Shown: positions 1 to 6,743 of the stretch, one piece after another | Numbering within the stretch: the first letter of the stretch is position 1 | Layout of the letters: the number at the start of each line of letters is the position of its first letter | Assembly: GCA_945871755.1 (NCBI GenBank) | Contig: CAMBWV010000032.1 | Span: 1-7,725 of the forward strand | From: an uncultured Bacteroidales bacterium | GTDB taxonomy: Bacteria > Bacteroidota > Bacteroidia > Bacteroidales > Bacteroidaceae | Length of the DNA: 7,725 bases | Reading direction: 5' to 3' | Notes under the pieces: generated by a model | The model's input: the letters and a program-made list of their open reading frames with translations, nothing else | Told to the model about the DNA's origin: nothing | Databases searched by the model: none | Position numbers and translations under genes: made by a program

Positions 1-24
1 ATAAGTTCTCGCCACGGATTATCG

Positions 25-51
25 AACGGCCTACGATTGCCGTAGGCCGTT
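25..51 (+). terminator. Terminator-like hairpin of the upstream gene
   Basis: A perfect 11-bp inverted repeat (AACGGCCTACG at 25-35, CGTAGGCCGTT at 41-51) encloses a 5-nt loop. It is followed by a modestly T-rich stretch (TTATGTATAA), so it resembles an intrinsic terminator with a weak U tract. The downstream side on the minus strand is not T-rich, which favours the + orientation. It probably ends a gene lying left of the window; a TAA at 2-4 could be that gene's stop, but its frame cannot be checked. In Bacteroidales the gene before this exonuclease is often dnaN, which is an inference from remembered synteny. Read-through into the cluster at 120 is possible because no promoter is visible in between. 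Confidence 0.6.
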
Positions 52-119
52 TATGTATAAACAAGGGGGCAAACAACAACTGCGTCGCAAAGCGACCAAT
101 GAAACTTGAAAATTAGAAT

Positions 120-887
120 ATGAAACTCCAACTCAGCCGTCCCATCGTCTTCTTCGACATTGAATCCACGGGACTCAACGTGGCGACCGACCGCATTGTT
201 GAGCTCTGTCTGCTCAAGGTATTCCCCAATGGCAATGAGGAGGCACGCACACTGCGCTTTAACCCTGGCATACACATCCCTGAGGAGTCGGCAGCCATCC
301 ACGGCATCCACGATGAAGACGTGGCCGACTGCCCGAAGTTTGCAGAGATGGCAAAAGAGATTGCCGCCTTCTTCGACGACACAGACCTGGCCGGCTATAA
401 CAGCAACCACTTTGACATTCCCCTGCTTGTCGAGGAGTTTATCCGCGCAGGTATCAACTTCGACATCTATGCCCACCAGTTTGTGGACGTGCAGACAATC
501 TACCACAAACTAGAACAGCGCACCCTCAGCGCTGCTTATAAGTTCTACTGCGGCAAGGACCTCGAAAACGCGCACTCGGCACTGGCCGATACAACGGCCA
601 CCTACGAGGTGCTGCAAGCGCAACTCGACCACTATCCCGAGCAACTGAAGAACAGCGTGGGCTTTCTCGCAGAGTTTTCGCGCCGTGGCCGCAACGTAGA
701 TTTGGCAGGCCGCATCGTGCTCAACGATCAAGGCGTCGAAACCATCAACTTCGGCAAACACCGCGGCCGTGCCGTAGCCGATGTCTTGCGCAGCGACCCT
801 GGCTATTTCAGCTGGATTATGCAGGGCGACTTCACCCAAAACACGAAGCAAGCCTTCATGCGCATTCGTCTGCGCGAAGGACTCTAG
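120..887 (+). CDS. 3'-5' exonuclease, DnaQ/DEDDh family, with ExoX-like C-terminal domain
   Basis: This 255-residue cytoplasmic protein is predicted to remove nucleotides from DNA 3' ends in a metal-dependent reaction, as in proofreading or repair. All five DEDDh residues are visible: D13 and E15 in the ExoI motif (FFDIESTG), D99 in ExoII (NSNHFDIPLL), and H152 and D157 in ExoIII (HSALADTTAT). The exonuclease fold covers about residues 8-170. The C-terminus (about 205-250, with NFGKHRGR, a DPGYFSWIM stretch and a basic end) resembles the small ExoX-like C-terminal domain and not the polymerase-binding tail of E. coli DnaQ. The ATG at 120 directly precedes the conserved N-terminus and no Shine-Dalgarno sequence is present, as is normal in Bacteroidota. 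It leads a same-strand cluster with coaBC. Genome annotations often name such proteins DNA polymerase III subunit epsilon; a repair or RNase role is equally possible. The family call is secure, the exact role is not. Confidence 0.93.
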   Translation: MKLQLSRPIVFFDIESTGLNVATDRIVELCLLKVFPNGNEEARTLRFNPGIHIPEESAAIHGIHDEDVADCPKFAEMAKEIAAFFDDTDLAGYNSNHFDIPLLVEEFIRAGINFDIYAHQFVDVQTIYHKLEQRTLSAAYKFYCGKDLENAHSALADTTATYEVLQAQLDHYPEQLKNSVGFLAEFSRRGRNVDLAGRIVLNDQGVETINFGKHRGRAVADVLRSDPGYFSWIMQGDFTQNTKQAFMRIRLREGL

Positions 888-969
888 CCGCTACGCGACC
901 CTTATTTAGATGTCTATTGGCGACCCAATAGGTACTTTTTCCCAACCACCCGCACCTAGTTTCCCCACC

Positions 970-2169
970 ATGCAACTACTCAAAGGCAAACATATCGTCC
1001 TAGGTATCACGGGCAGCATCGCCGCCTACAAGGCTTGCACCCTCATCCGCCTGCTCATCAAGGCTGGCGCGGAGGTGCAGGTAGTCATCACGCCTGCTGG
1101 CAAGGAATTTATCACGCCCCTTACCCTATCCACGCTTACGGGCAAACCCGTGGTGAGCGAGTTCTTCGACCGCCGCGACGGTTCGTGGCACAGCCATGTA
1201 GATTTGGGCCAGTGGGCCGACCTCATGCTGGTGGCACCCGCATCGGCCAGTACGATTGCCAAGATGGCACACGGCGTGGCGGACAATATGCTTATCACCA
1301 CGTACCTCTCGATGAAGGCCCCCGTGATGCTAGCCCCCGCCATGGACCTCGACATGTACGCCCATCCTGCCACGCAAGCCAACCTCAACACGCTGCGTGG
1401 CTATAGCAACATCGTCATTGAGGCGGCCAGTGGCGAACTGGCCAGTCATCTGGTTGGCAAAGGGCGGATGGAGGAACCCGAAACGATTCTCCGCCACGTG
1501 GTTCACCTGCTGGCAACCACGGACGAACTCAAAGACCGCCGCATCCTTATCACCGCAGGACCAACCTACGAACGACTGGACCCCGTGCGCTATATCGGCA
1601 ACTTCTCGACAGGCAAAATGGGTCTCGCCCTGGCCGAAGCCTGTGCGCTCCGAGGGGCAGAGGTGGAACTGGTGGCGGGTCCTGTGCAGTTACCTACCTT
1701 CCACCCCAACATTCACCGCACAGACGTGGAGAGCGCGCAGCAAATGTATGAGGCGACTACGAAACTCTTCCCCAGCTGTCAGGCAGCTATTCTCTGCGCA
1801 GCTGTGGCGGACTTCACGCCAGCCAGCTGCGCGGACGAGAAAATCAAGCGCAAAGGCCCCATGACCCTTTCCCTTGAGCCCACCCACGACATCGCCGCCG
1901 CGCTGGGCGAGATGAAGACTGCGCAACAACGCCTGGTGGGATTTGCCCTAGAGACCCAAAACGAAATGGGTAATGCCCGCGAAAAACTTGCACGCAAAAA
2001 CCTCGACCTCATCGTACTGAATACGCTGCGCGACGAAGGCGCAGGTTTTGGACACGACACCAACAAGGTCACCATCCTCACGCCAACGAGTCAGCAGGCT
2101 TTCCCGTTGAAATCTAAGGCCGAGGTGGCCCACGATATCATTACCTCGCTATGCGATATACTAGACTAA
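970..2169 (+). CDS. coaBC: Bifunctional phosphopantothenoylcysteine decarboxylase / phosphopantothenate-cysteine ligase
   Basis: CoaBC carries out two consecutive steps of coenzyme A synthesis in the cytoplasm: joining 4'-phosphopantothenate to cysteine with CTP, then FMN-dependent decarboxylation to 4'-phosphopantetheine. With the start at 970 the protein has 399 residues, normal for the family. The CoaC half (about 1-180) shows the flavin-binding GITGSIAAYKA, the catalytic-type H76 (HVDLGQWAD) and APASASTIAKMAHGVADN. The CoaB half (about 188-399) shows GPTYERLDPVRYIGNFSTGKMG with N211, AAVADF, the lysines of DEKIKRKG (K291/K293) and GFALET. An in-frame ATG at 910 would add 20 residues rich in Pro, Thr and Phe that match nothing in the family, so 970 is preferred because it directly precedes the conserved strand. 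Two CoaC active-site positions differ from E. coli: D126 in PAMDLDMY and S159 where a Cys is expected. Its end overlaps the next gene by 19 nt. Confidence 0.96.
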   Translation: MQLLKGKHIVLGITGSIAAYKACTLIRLLIKAGAEVQVVITPAGKEFITPLTLSTLTGKPVVSEFFDRRDGSWHSHVDLGQWADLMLVAPASASTIAKMAHGVADNMLITTYLSMKAPVMLAPAMDLDMYAHPATQANLNTLRGYSNIVIEAASGELASHLVGKGRMEEPETILRHVVHLLATTDELKDRRILITAGPTYERLDPVRYIGNFSTGKMGLALAEACALRGAEVELVAGPVQLPTFHPNIHRTDVESAQQMYEATTKLFPSCQAAILCAAVADFTPASCADEKIKRKGPMTLSLEPTHDIAAALGEMKTAQQRLVGFALETQNEMGNAREKLARKNLDLIVLNTLRDEGAGFGHDTNKVTILTPTSQQAFPLKSKAEVAHDIITSLCDILD

Positions 2170-3065
2170 TCCTCCTCCTTGCCGCCCTCATCTTCGCAGG
2201 TCGCCACGCCAACGCCCAGGAACTGGATGCGCGCGTCACGATCAACCACCAGCAGGTGCAGGGTACGAATACGGCGGTTTTCGAAGCCTTGGAAAAGGCC
2301 TTGACAGACTTGCTCAACGACCGGCAATGGACACAGTTCCAATTCAACCGCAACGAGCGCATCCAATGTACCTTTGCCATCAACGTGAAGAAGTATGACG
2401 AGAGCACAGGACAGATGAACGCCTCGCTGACGGTACAATCCACGCGCCCCGTCTATAACTCCAACTATACCTCGACGGTATTCAGCACCGTTGACAATGA
2501 GTTTACATTTGAATTTCAGGCGTTCGACCAGCTGGAATTTCGTCCCGATGTCATTGACAAGGACCTCACGGCCCTCATCGCCTACTACGTCTATATTATT
2601 ATAGGTATGGACCTCGATACCATGTCGCCAGAAGGAGGCACCGAAATCCTACAGTTGGCCAAGACCATTTGCAACAACGCGCAGAGCCTGACACTCTCGG
2701 CCAAAGGATGGAAGCCGTTCGAGAGCGACAAGAACCGCTACGCCATTATCAACGACTATTTGGATTCGGGTATGGCACCCTTCCGCTCTATGCAATATAA
2801 ATATTATCGCGAGGGCCTCGACACGATGGCTGAGAATGTGGACCGCGGACGTACAGCCGTGACCGAAGCCATCGAACTGCTGAAGACAGCGAGGGAAAAT
2901 AAGCCTATGTCCATGCTCCCGCAATTATGGACGGAATACAAGCGCGATGAACTCGTAGGTATCTACCAAGGGAAAGGCACTTCGAAAGAGAAGGAAAGCG
3001 TCAGCAATATCCTCTCCAGCATCAATGCCTCGCAAAACGTGCACTGGAACAAGCTGAAACAATAA
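2151..3065 (+). CDS. Secreted DUF4835 family protein (PorD-like)
   Basis: This 304-residue protein starts with a clear Sec signal peptide: positive residues R2 and R5, a hydrophobic core LILLLAALIFA, and a probable signal peptidase I cut after A22 (ANA|QE). There is no lipobox Cys and no later membrane segment, so it should end up in the periplasm or at the outer membrane. The mature part matches my memory of DUF4835, with features such as the NFTS-like region around TVDNEFTFEF, ALIAYYVYIIIGMDLD and the SPEGG turn. Some annotation pipelines now call this family PorD and link it to type IX secretion; that link comes from memory and nothing else in the window is a type IX component. The ATG at 2151 lies within the coaBC end (19-nt overlap), suggesting translational coupling, and recN follows after 40 nt. 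The molecular function is not deducible from the sequence. Confidence 0.85.
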   Translation: MRYTRLILLLAALIFAGRHANAQELDARVTINHQQVQGTNTAVFEALEKALTDLLNDRQWTQFQFNRNERIQCTFAINVKKYDESTGQMNASLTVQSTRPVYNSNYTSTVFSTVDNEFTFEFQAFDQLEFRPDVIDKDLTALIAYYVYIIIGMDLDTMSPEGGTEILQLAKTICNNAQSLTLSAKGWKPFESDKNRYAIINDYLDSGMAPFRSMQYKYYREGLDTMAENVDRGRTAVTEAIELLKTARENKPMSMLPQLWTEYKRDELVGIYQGKGTSKEKESVSNILSSINASQNVHWNKLKQ

Positions 3066-3105
3066 TCTCGTTCCGCTACCATCGCTGACCAAAGAAAAAA
3101 ATTCC

Positions 3106-4770
3106 ATGCTTACTAGACTTTATATTCTCCACTACGCACTCATCGAACGCCTCGACATAGATTTCACGGAAGGCTTCTCTGTCATCACCGGCGAAACGGG
3201 CGCGGGCAAAAGCATCATGCTCGGTGCGCTCGGCTTGTTGCTGGGCGGACGTGCAGATGCCAAAGCCATTCAACAGGGCGCCACGAAATGCTGTGTTGAA
3301 GCCACCTTCGACGTGAGCCGCCTACAACTGGGCGCGCTGATGGAAGAGGCCGACATCGACTTTGATGGCCACGAATGTATCGTGCGTCGCGAAGTGACGG
3401 CTGCGGGAAAGAGCCGCGCCTTTGTCAACGACACCCCCGTGCAGGTGGCTTTTCTCAAACGATTGGGAGCACAGCTCATTGACATACATTCGCAGCACCG
3501 CAATCTGCTCCTAGGCGAAGAAAATTTTCTCCTTGAGACCCTTGACACGGTGGGCGACACCGCGCCACTGCTCGCAGACTACCAGCAGAGTTTCCAAGCA
3601 TGGAAAGCGGCCGTGTGCCGTTTGGAACATCTGCGAAAGCAGGCCGCTCAAGGAGCTGCCGATGCCGACTACATGCAACACCGCCTGCAACTGCTCGAAG
3701 AGGCCAACCTCGAAGACGGCGAACAGGAGAATCTGGAAGCGGAAGCAGAAATGCTGAGTCACGTGGAGGACATCAAGACAGCTTTCTACCAAGCCACGAT
3801 GGCACTCAACGGCGAAGAAAACAGCCCCATTACTGCCGCACGCAGCGCTGCCCATGCCCTTGAAAGCGTGAGTCAGGTATATAACGGCACGAGCGAGCTA
3901 GTGGAACGTCTGGAAAGCATGCGCATCGAAATGGAAGACATTGCCGACGAGGTGGAACGTATCTCTGAGTCCCTAGAGTTTGATCCCGCGCGTCTGCAAT
4001 TTGTCAACGACCGCCTAAGTACGATATACAGCCTCGAGAAGAAGTTTGCCGTTGCCACGGTGGAGGAGTTGCTGAGCAAGATGGAGGAGTTGCGCACTGC
4101 GCTCAACCAGATAGAAAACAGCGACGAACTCATCCAAGAACTGGAGACTGAGACAGCCAACCGCTATCAGGCACTCCTGTCGGCGGGAGAAGCACTGACG
4201 GAGGCCCGCAAGGCTGCTGCGGAATACGTTTCCGGGAAATTGTGCACGACACTGGCCTCGCTGGGCATGCCCTCGGCCACCCTGTCGTTCGCCTTCTCCA
4301 ACCGTCCCCACCCCGAAGCATCTGGCACGGCCAGTGTGACCCTCCTTTTCAGTGGCAACCACAAGGTGACGCCACAGGACGTAAGCCAAATCGCCTCGGG
4401 CGGTGAAATCGCTCGCCTGATGCTGGCGCTCAAAGCCCTCATAGCAGGACACAAAAATCTGCCGACGATTGTATTCGACGAAATCGACACGGGCGTATCG
4501 GGCACAATGGCAGAGCGAATGGCACAAGTCATGCAGGAGATGGCTGCCCACTGCCAAGTGCTTTGCATTACCCACCTGCCACAAATCGCTGCCTTGGGTA
4601 ATCGCCACTATCGCGTTCACAAGGCCGAAACAGAGAAGGGTACGACGAGCCACATTGACTTGCTGGACAACGAGGCCCGCATCCGCGAAATCGCTAATAT
4701 GCTCAGCGGTGCCCAACTGACCGAAGCGGCCATCAACAATGCCCGCGCGTTGCTTCATCTGGACGAATAG
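3106..4770 (+). CDS. recN: DNA repair protein RecN (SMC-like ATPase)
   Basis: RecN is an SMC-family ATPase that acts on DNA at double-strand breaks during recombinational repair. The 554-residue length is normal. The N-terminal head carries the Walker A motif GETGAGKS (residues 29-36) after the typical opening LTRLYILHYALIERLDIDF, and the DIHSQH motif lies near residue 130. A long, Glu-, Gln- and Leu-rich central part (about 155-375) fits the coiled-coil arms. The C-terminal head has the ABC signature QIASGGEIARLMLALKAL (S431-G433), Walker B TIVFDEIDTGVSG with D458/E459, and CITHLPQIAALG as the switch-His region. All ATPase motifs are intact. The ATG at 3106 gives the canonical N-terminus and is preceded by an A-rich leader, not a Shine-Dalgarno. 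It follows the DUF4835 gene by 40 nt and is probably cotranscribed; no LexA-type operator was recognised upstream. Confidence 0.97.
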   Translation: MLTRLYILHYALIERLDIDFTEGFSVITGETGAGKSIMLGALGLLLGGRADAKAIQQGATKCCVEATFDVSRLQLGALMEEADIDFDGHECIVRREVTAAGKSRAFVNDTPVQVAFLKRLGAQLIDIHSQHRNLLLGEENFLLETLDTVGDTAPLLADYQQSFQAWKAAVCRLEHLRKQAAQGAADADYMQHRLQLLEEANLEDGEQENLEAEAEMLSHVEDIKTAFYQATMALNGEENSPITAARSAAHALESVSQVYNGTSELVERLESMRIEMEDIADEVERISESLEFDPARLQFVNDRLSTIYSLEKKFAVATVEELLSKMEELRTALNQIENSDELIQELETETANRYQALLSAGEALTEARKAAAEYVSGKLCTTLASLGMPSATLSFAFSNRPHPEASGTASVTLLFSGNHKVTPQDVSQIASGGEIARLMLALKALIAGHKNLPTIVFDEIDTGVSGTMAERMAQVMQEMAAHCQVLCITHLPQIAALGNRHYRVHKAETEKGTTSHIDLLDNEARIREIANMLSGAQLTEAAINNARALLHLDE

Positions 4771-4901
4771 CTTTTCTTTCAGGCCGAGAGCCTGCCCGTC
4801 ATCCCTTTTGGACGCTCTATTGTGCCTGCCACGATTCGTCCTTACTCTCTTCCGATTCCATTTTCCACATACATAATCACACACATCTCTTAGACCATCC
4901 C
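4771..4901. other. 131-nt intergenic spacer with no clear promoter
   Basis: This pyrimidine-rich gap separates recN from the next gene. I see no TAnnTTTG promoter element. The only hairpin is a 5-bp stem (4780-4784 with 4790-4794) with no T run, too weak to call a terminator. It contains CTTCCGATTCCA at 4849-4860, a 12-mer that recurs at 6708-6719 in the next intergenic gap. Whether 4902 starts a separate transcript cannot be decided by eye. Confidence 0.5.
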
Positions 4902-6620
4902 ATGAAAACCCTGACTACTTTCATACTTGCCTTGTTCATGTCCGCCACCGCCTTAGCGGGACCGCTCTCTCCCAAAGACGCGCACAAGGCTATGTTCAAC
5001 GTTTTCACCTTTGACAAACAGGGCACTCTCCTCGGCTCGGGCTATGGTTTCTTCACGTCCGAGAGCGGTGAGGCTGTGGCCTCTTTCCAACTTTTCCGCG
5101 GTGCCAGTCGTGCGGAGGTCGTTGATTGGAAAGGCAACCGCCTGCCTGTGCACCGCATCCTCGGTGCTTCGGAAAACTATGACATGGTGCGCTTCACCGT
5201 TTCAGGCAAGAAGATTTCGGCCCTGGCTCTTGGCGGCGCACAGGACCTGACAGCGGGCAACGAACTGACCCTCGTGCGCTACTCGACAGAGAAGAAGGGG
5301 GCTCCACAAGCCACGCAGGTATTGACCGTGGATAACTTTGATGCATATAAGTACCTGAGCATTTCGGCTACGAACGAGGCCGCGAACCTCACCTGCCCAC
5401 TGCTGGACGCTGCTGGAAATGTAGTGGCCATTTCCCAACGCAACGTGGGAAAGGATGCCGAGACCGCCTGCGCCATCGACGCACGCTGCATCGAGGTTCT
5501 CACCACCAATATGACGAGCTTCATGAATAGCGACCTGCAATCCATTCTGATTCCCAAAGCGCTGCCCGCCACGGAGCAAGAAGCGATGACCTACATCTAC
5601 ATGATGGGCTATAAGGATTCGCTGCAAGCACACACGGCCTTCAATGACTTTGTCACGGCTTATCCCGAGAACGTCGAAGGATACGTAAGTCGTGCTGCTT
5701 TCTTGGCTCGCCAACGGCAGTACGAGGCCGCAGATGCCGATTACGCTCAGGCGCTCGCAAAGGCAGAAAAAGAAAATGCCAACCTGCGACCCGACGAAGT
5801 ACACGTTTCGTTGAGCCGACTCATTTATCAGCAATGGGTAAGTGGCGTGCAGAATCTTCCAGAAGCCTGGTCGATGCAACGCGCCTACGACGAAGCCACT
5901 CTGGCACAGGCGGCCCATCCCTCGGCTGACTATCGGATGCAACAGGCCAACTGCCTCTTTGCCATGAAGAAGTATCAAGAGGCGTACGACAACTTTATGG
6001 CGGTATGCCTCGACCCTGCCATTCAAGGCGGCGACTGGACGGCGCGCGGCCGCAGCGAACTGTGGTACTCCGCGGCCCGTTCCCTGGAGTTGGCTGGCGG
6101 CGATTCGTTGAAGGTTATCGCACTGATGGATAGTGTTGTTGCGCAGTTGGCCCGCCCCTATGACGAAACGGGTGCCCGCTTCCTATTGGAGCGCGCCTAT
6201 CGTCTGCAATCTGCGGGCGAATACCGCCGAGCCATCAGCGACTACCGCGAATACGAGAACACGATGGGCCCGCGCAACATGACGGACCGCTTCTACTACA
6301 ACCGCGAGCAACTGGAATTGGAATGCAAGATGTACCAACAGGCGCTGGATGATATTCACAGCGCAATGGCTATCAATCCCTCGGACCCCACCTACCCCGT
6401 TGAGCAAGCCTACATCCTTCTGCGTGCTGGTCTCTACAAGGAAACCGTGCAAGCCTGCGACGACATGATTCGGGTGGTCAAGGACAATCCCGACTATTAC
6501 AAATTCCGCGGCATCGCTCTCGGCGAATTGGGTAAGAAGCGCGAGGCGCGCGAGTCCCTACTCAAGGCGCAATCTCTCGGCGACCCGAATATCGACGCCC
6601 TGCTGGAGCGATACAAATAG
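4902..6620 (+). CDS. Exported trypsin-like pseudoprotease with TPR repeats
   Basis: This 572-residue protein begins with a Sec signal peptide (K2, hydrophobic core FILALFMSATALA, probable cut after A19 before GPLSP) and has no lipobox, so it is likely periplasmic. Residues about 30-200 look like a chymotrypsin/HtrA-type double beta-barrel: a GSGYGFF segment, a retained triad-like Asp D94 (NYDMVRF) and a terminal CPLLDAAGNVVAIS segment. The catalytic His position reads Gln (Q63, in ASFQLFRGA) and the GNSGGPL position reads ANLTCPL with Leu at 163, so catalysis is not expected. From about 225 onward the sequence is helical with TPR-like units, clearest at 260-295, 342-375, 425-455 and three units over 460-572. 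It is most likely a protein-binding scaffold. Similar protease-plus-TPR proteins are known in Bacteroidota, but partner and role are not visible here. Domain calls come from motif reading; the TPR part is firmer than the protease fold. Confidence 0.8.
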   Translation: MKTLTTFILALFMSATALAGPLSPKDAHKAMFNVFTFDKQGTLLGSGYGFFTSESGEAVASFQLFRGASRAEVVDWKGNRLPVHRILGASENYDMVRFTVSGKKISALALGGAQDLTAGNELTLVRYSTEKKGAPQATQVLTVDNFDAYKYLSISATNEAANLTCPLLDAAGNVVAISQRNVGKDAETACAIDARCIEVLTTNMTSFMNSDLQSILIPKALPATEQEAMTYIYMMGYKDSLQAHTAFNDFVTAYPENVEGYVSRAAFLARQRQYEAADADYAQALAKAEKENANLRPDEVHVSLSRLIYQQWVSGVQNLPEAWSMQRAYDEATLAQAAHPSADYRMQQANCLFAMKKYQEAYDNFMAVCLDPAIQGGDWTARGRSELWYSAARSLELAGGDSLKVIALMDSVVAQLARPYDETGARFLLERAYRLQSAGEYRRAISDYREYENTMGPRNMTDRFYYNREQLELECKMYQQALDDIHSAMAINPSDPTYPVEQAYILLRAGLYKETVQACDDMIRVVKDNPDYYKFRGIALGELGKKREARESLLKAQSLGDPNIDALLERYK

Positions 6621-6743
6621 CGGAGGGCCAGGCTGGGATTTCTATTCCTGAGAGCCAAGCAACCTGCGTAAAAGAAAAAGAAGGGCCCAGCCCCACCCCG
6701 CTGACCACTTCCGATTCCACAAGAATAACTCCAAAAGAAGAGG
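6621..6743. other. 123-nt intergenic spacer before the lipoprotein gene
   Basis: The gap is GC-rich at both ends with a purine-rich centre. No TAnnTTTG promoter element is present. GGCTGGG at 6631-6637 could pair with CCCAGCC at 6686-6692, but the 48-nt loop makes this a poor terminator. It carries the second copy of CTTCCGATTCCA (6708-6719), preceded by CGCTGACCA (6699-6707), a 9-mer also found before recN at 3083-3091. The sequence just before the ATG at 6744 is purine-rich (AAGAAGAGG), but it abuts the ATG and is too close for a normal ribosome binding site. Confidence 0.45.

Noticed and set aside
910..969. Upstream ATG giving a 419-residue CoaBC
   Set aside because: The extra 20 residues do not resemble the family N-terminus, which begins right after the ATG at 970.
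4780..4794. CAGGC/GCCTG hairpin after recN
   Set aside because: A 5-bp stem with no downstream T run could easily be chance.
4015..4884. Long minus-strand open frame (289 codons) opposite recN
   Set aside because: It lies antisense to an intact, motif-complete recN and its translation shows no recognisable motifs; long antisense frames are common opposite GC-rich genes.
5202..6026. Minus-strand open frame (274 codons) opposite the TPR protein
   Set aside because: It is a shadow of the real gene, with Cys-, His- and Gly-rich composition and no domain.
6631..6692. GGCTGGG/CCCAGCC inverted repeat after the TPR gene
   Set aside because: A 7-bp stem with a 48-nt loop and no T run is not a credible terminator.
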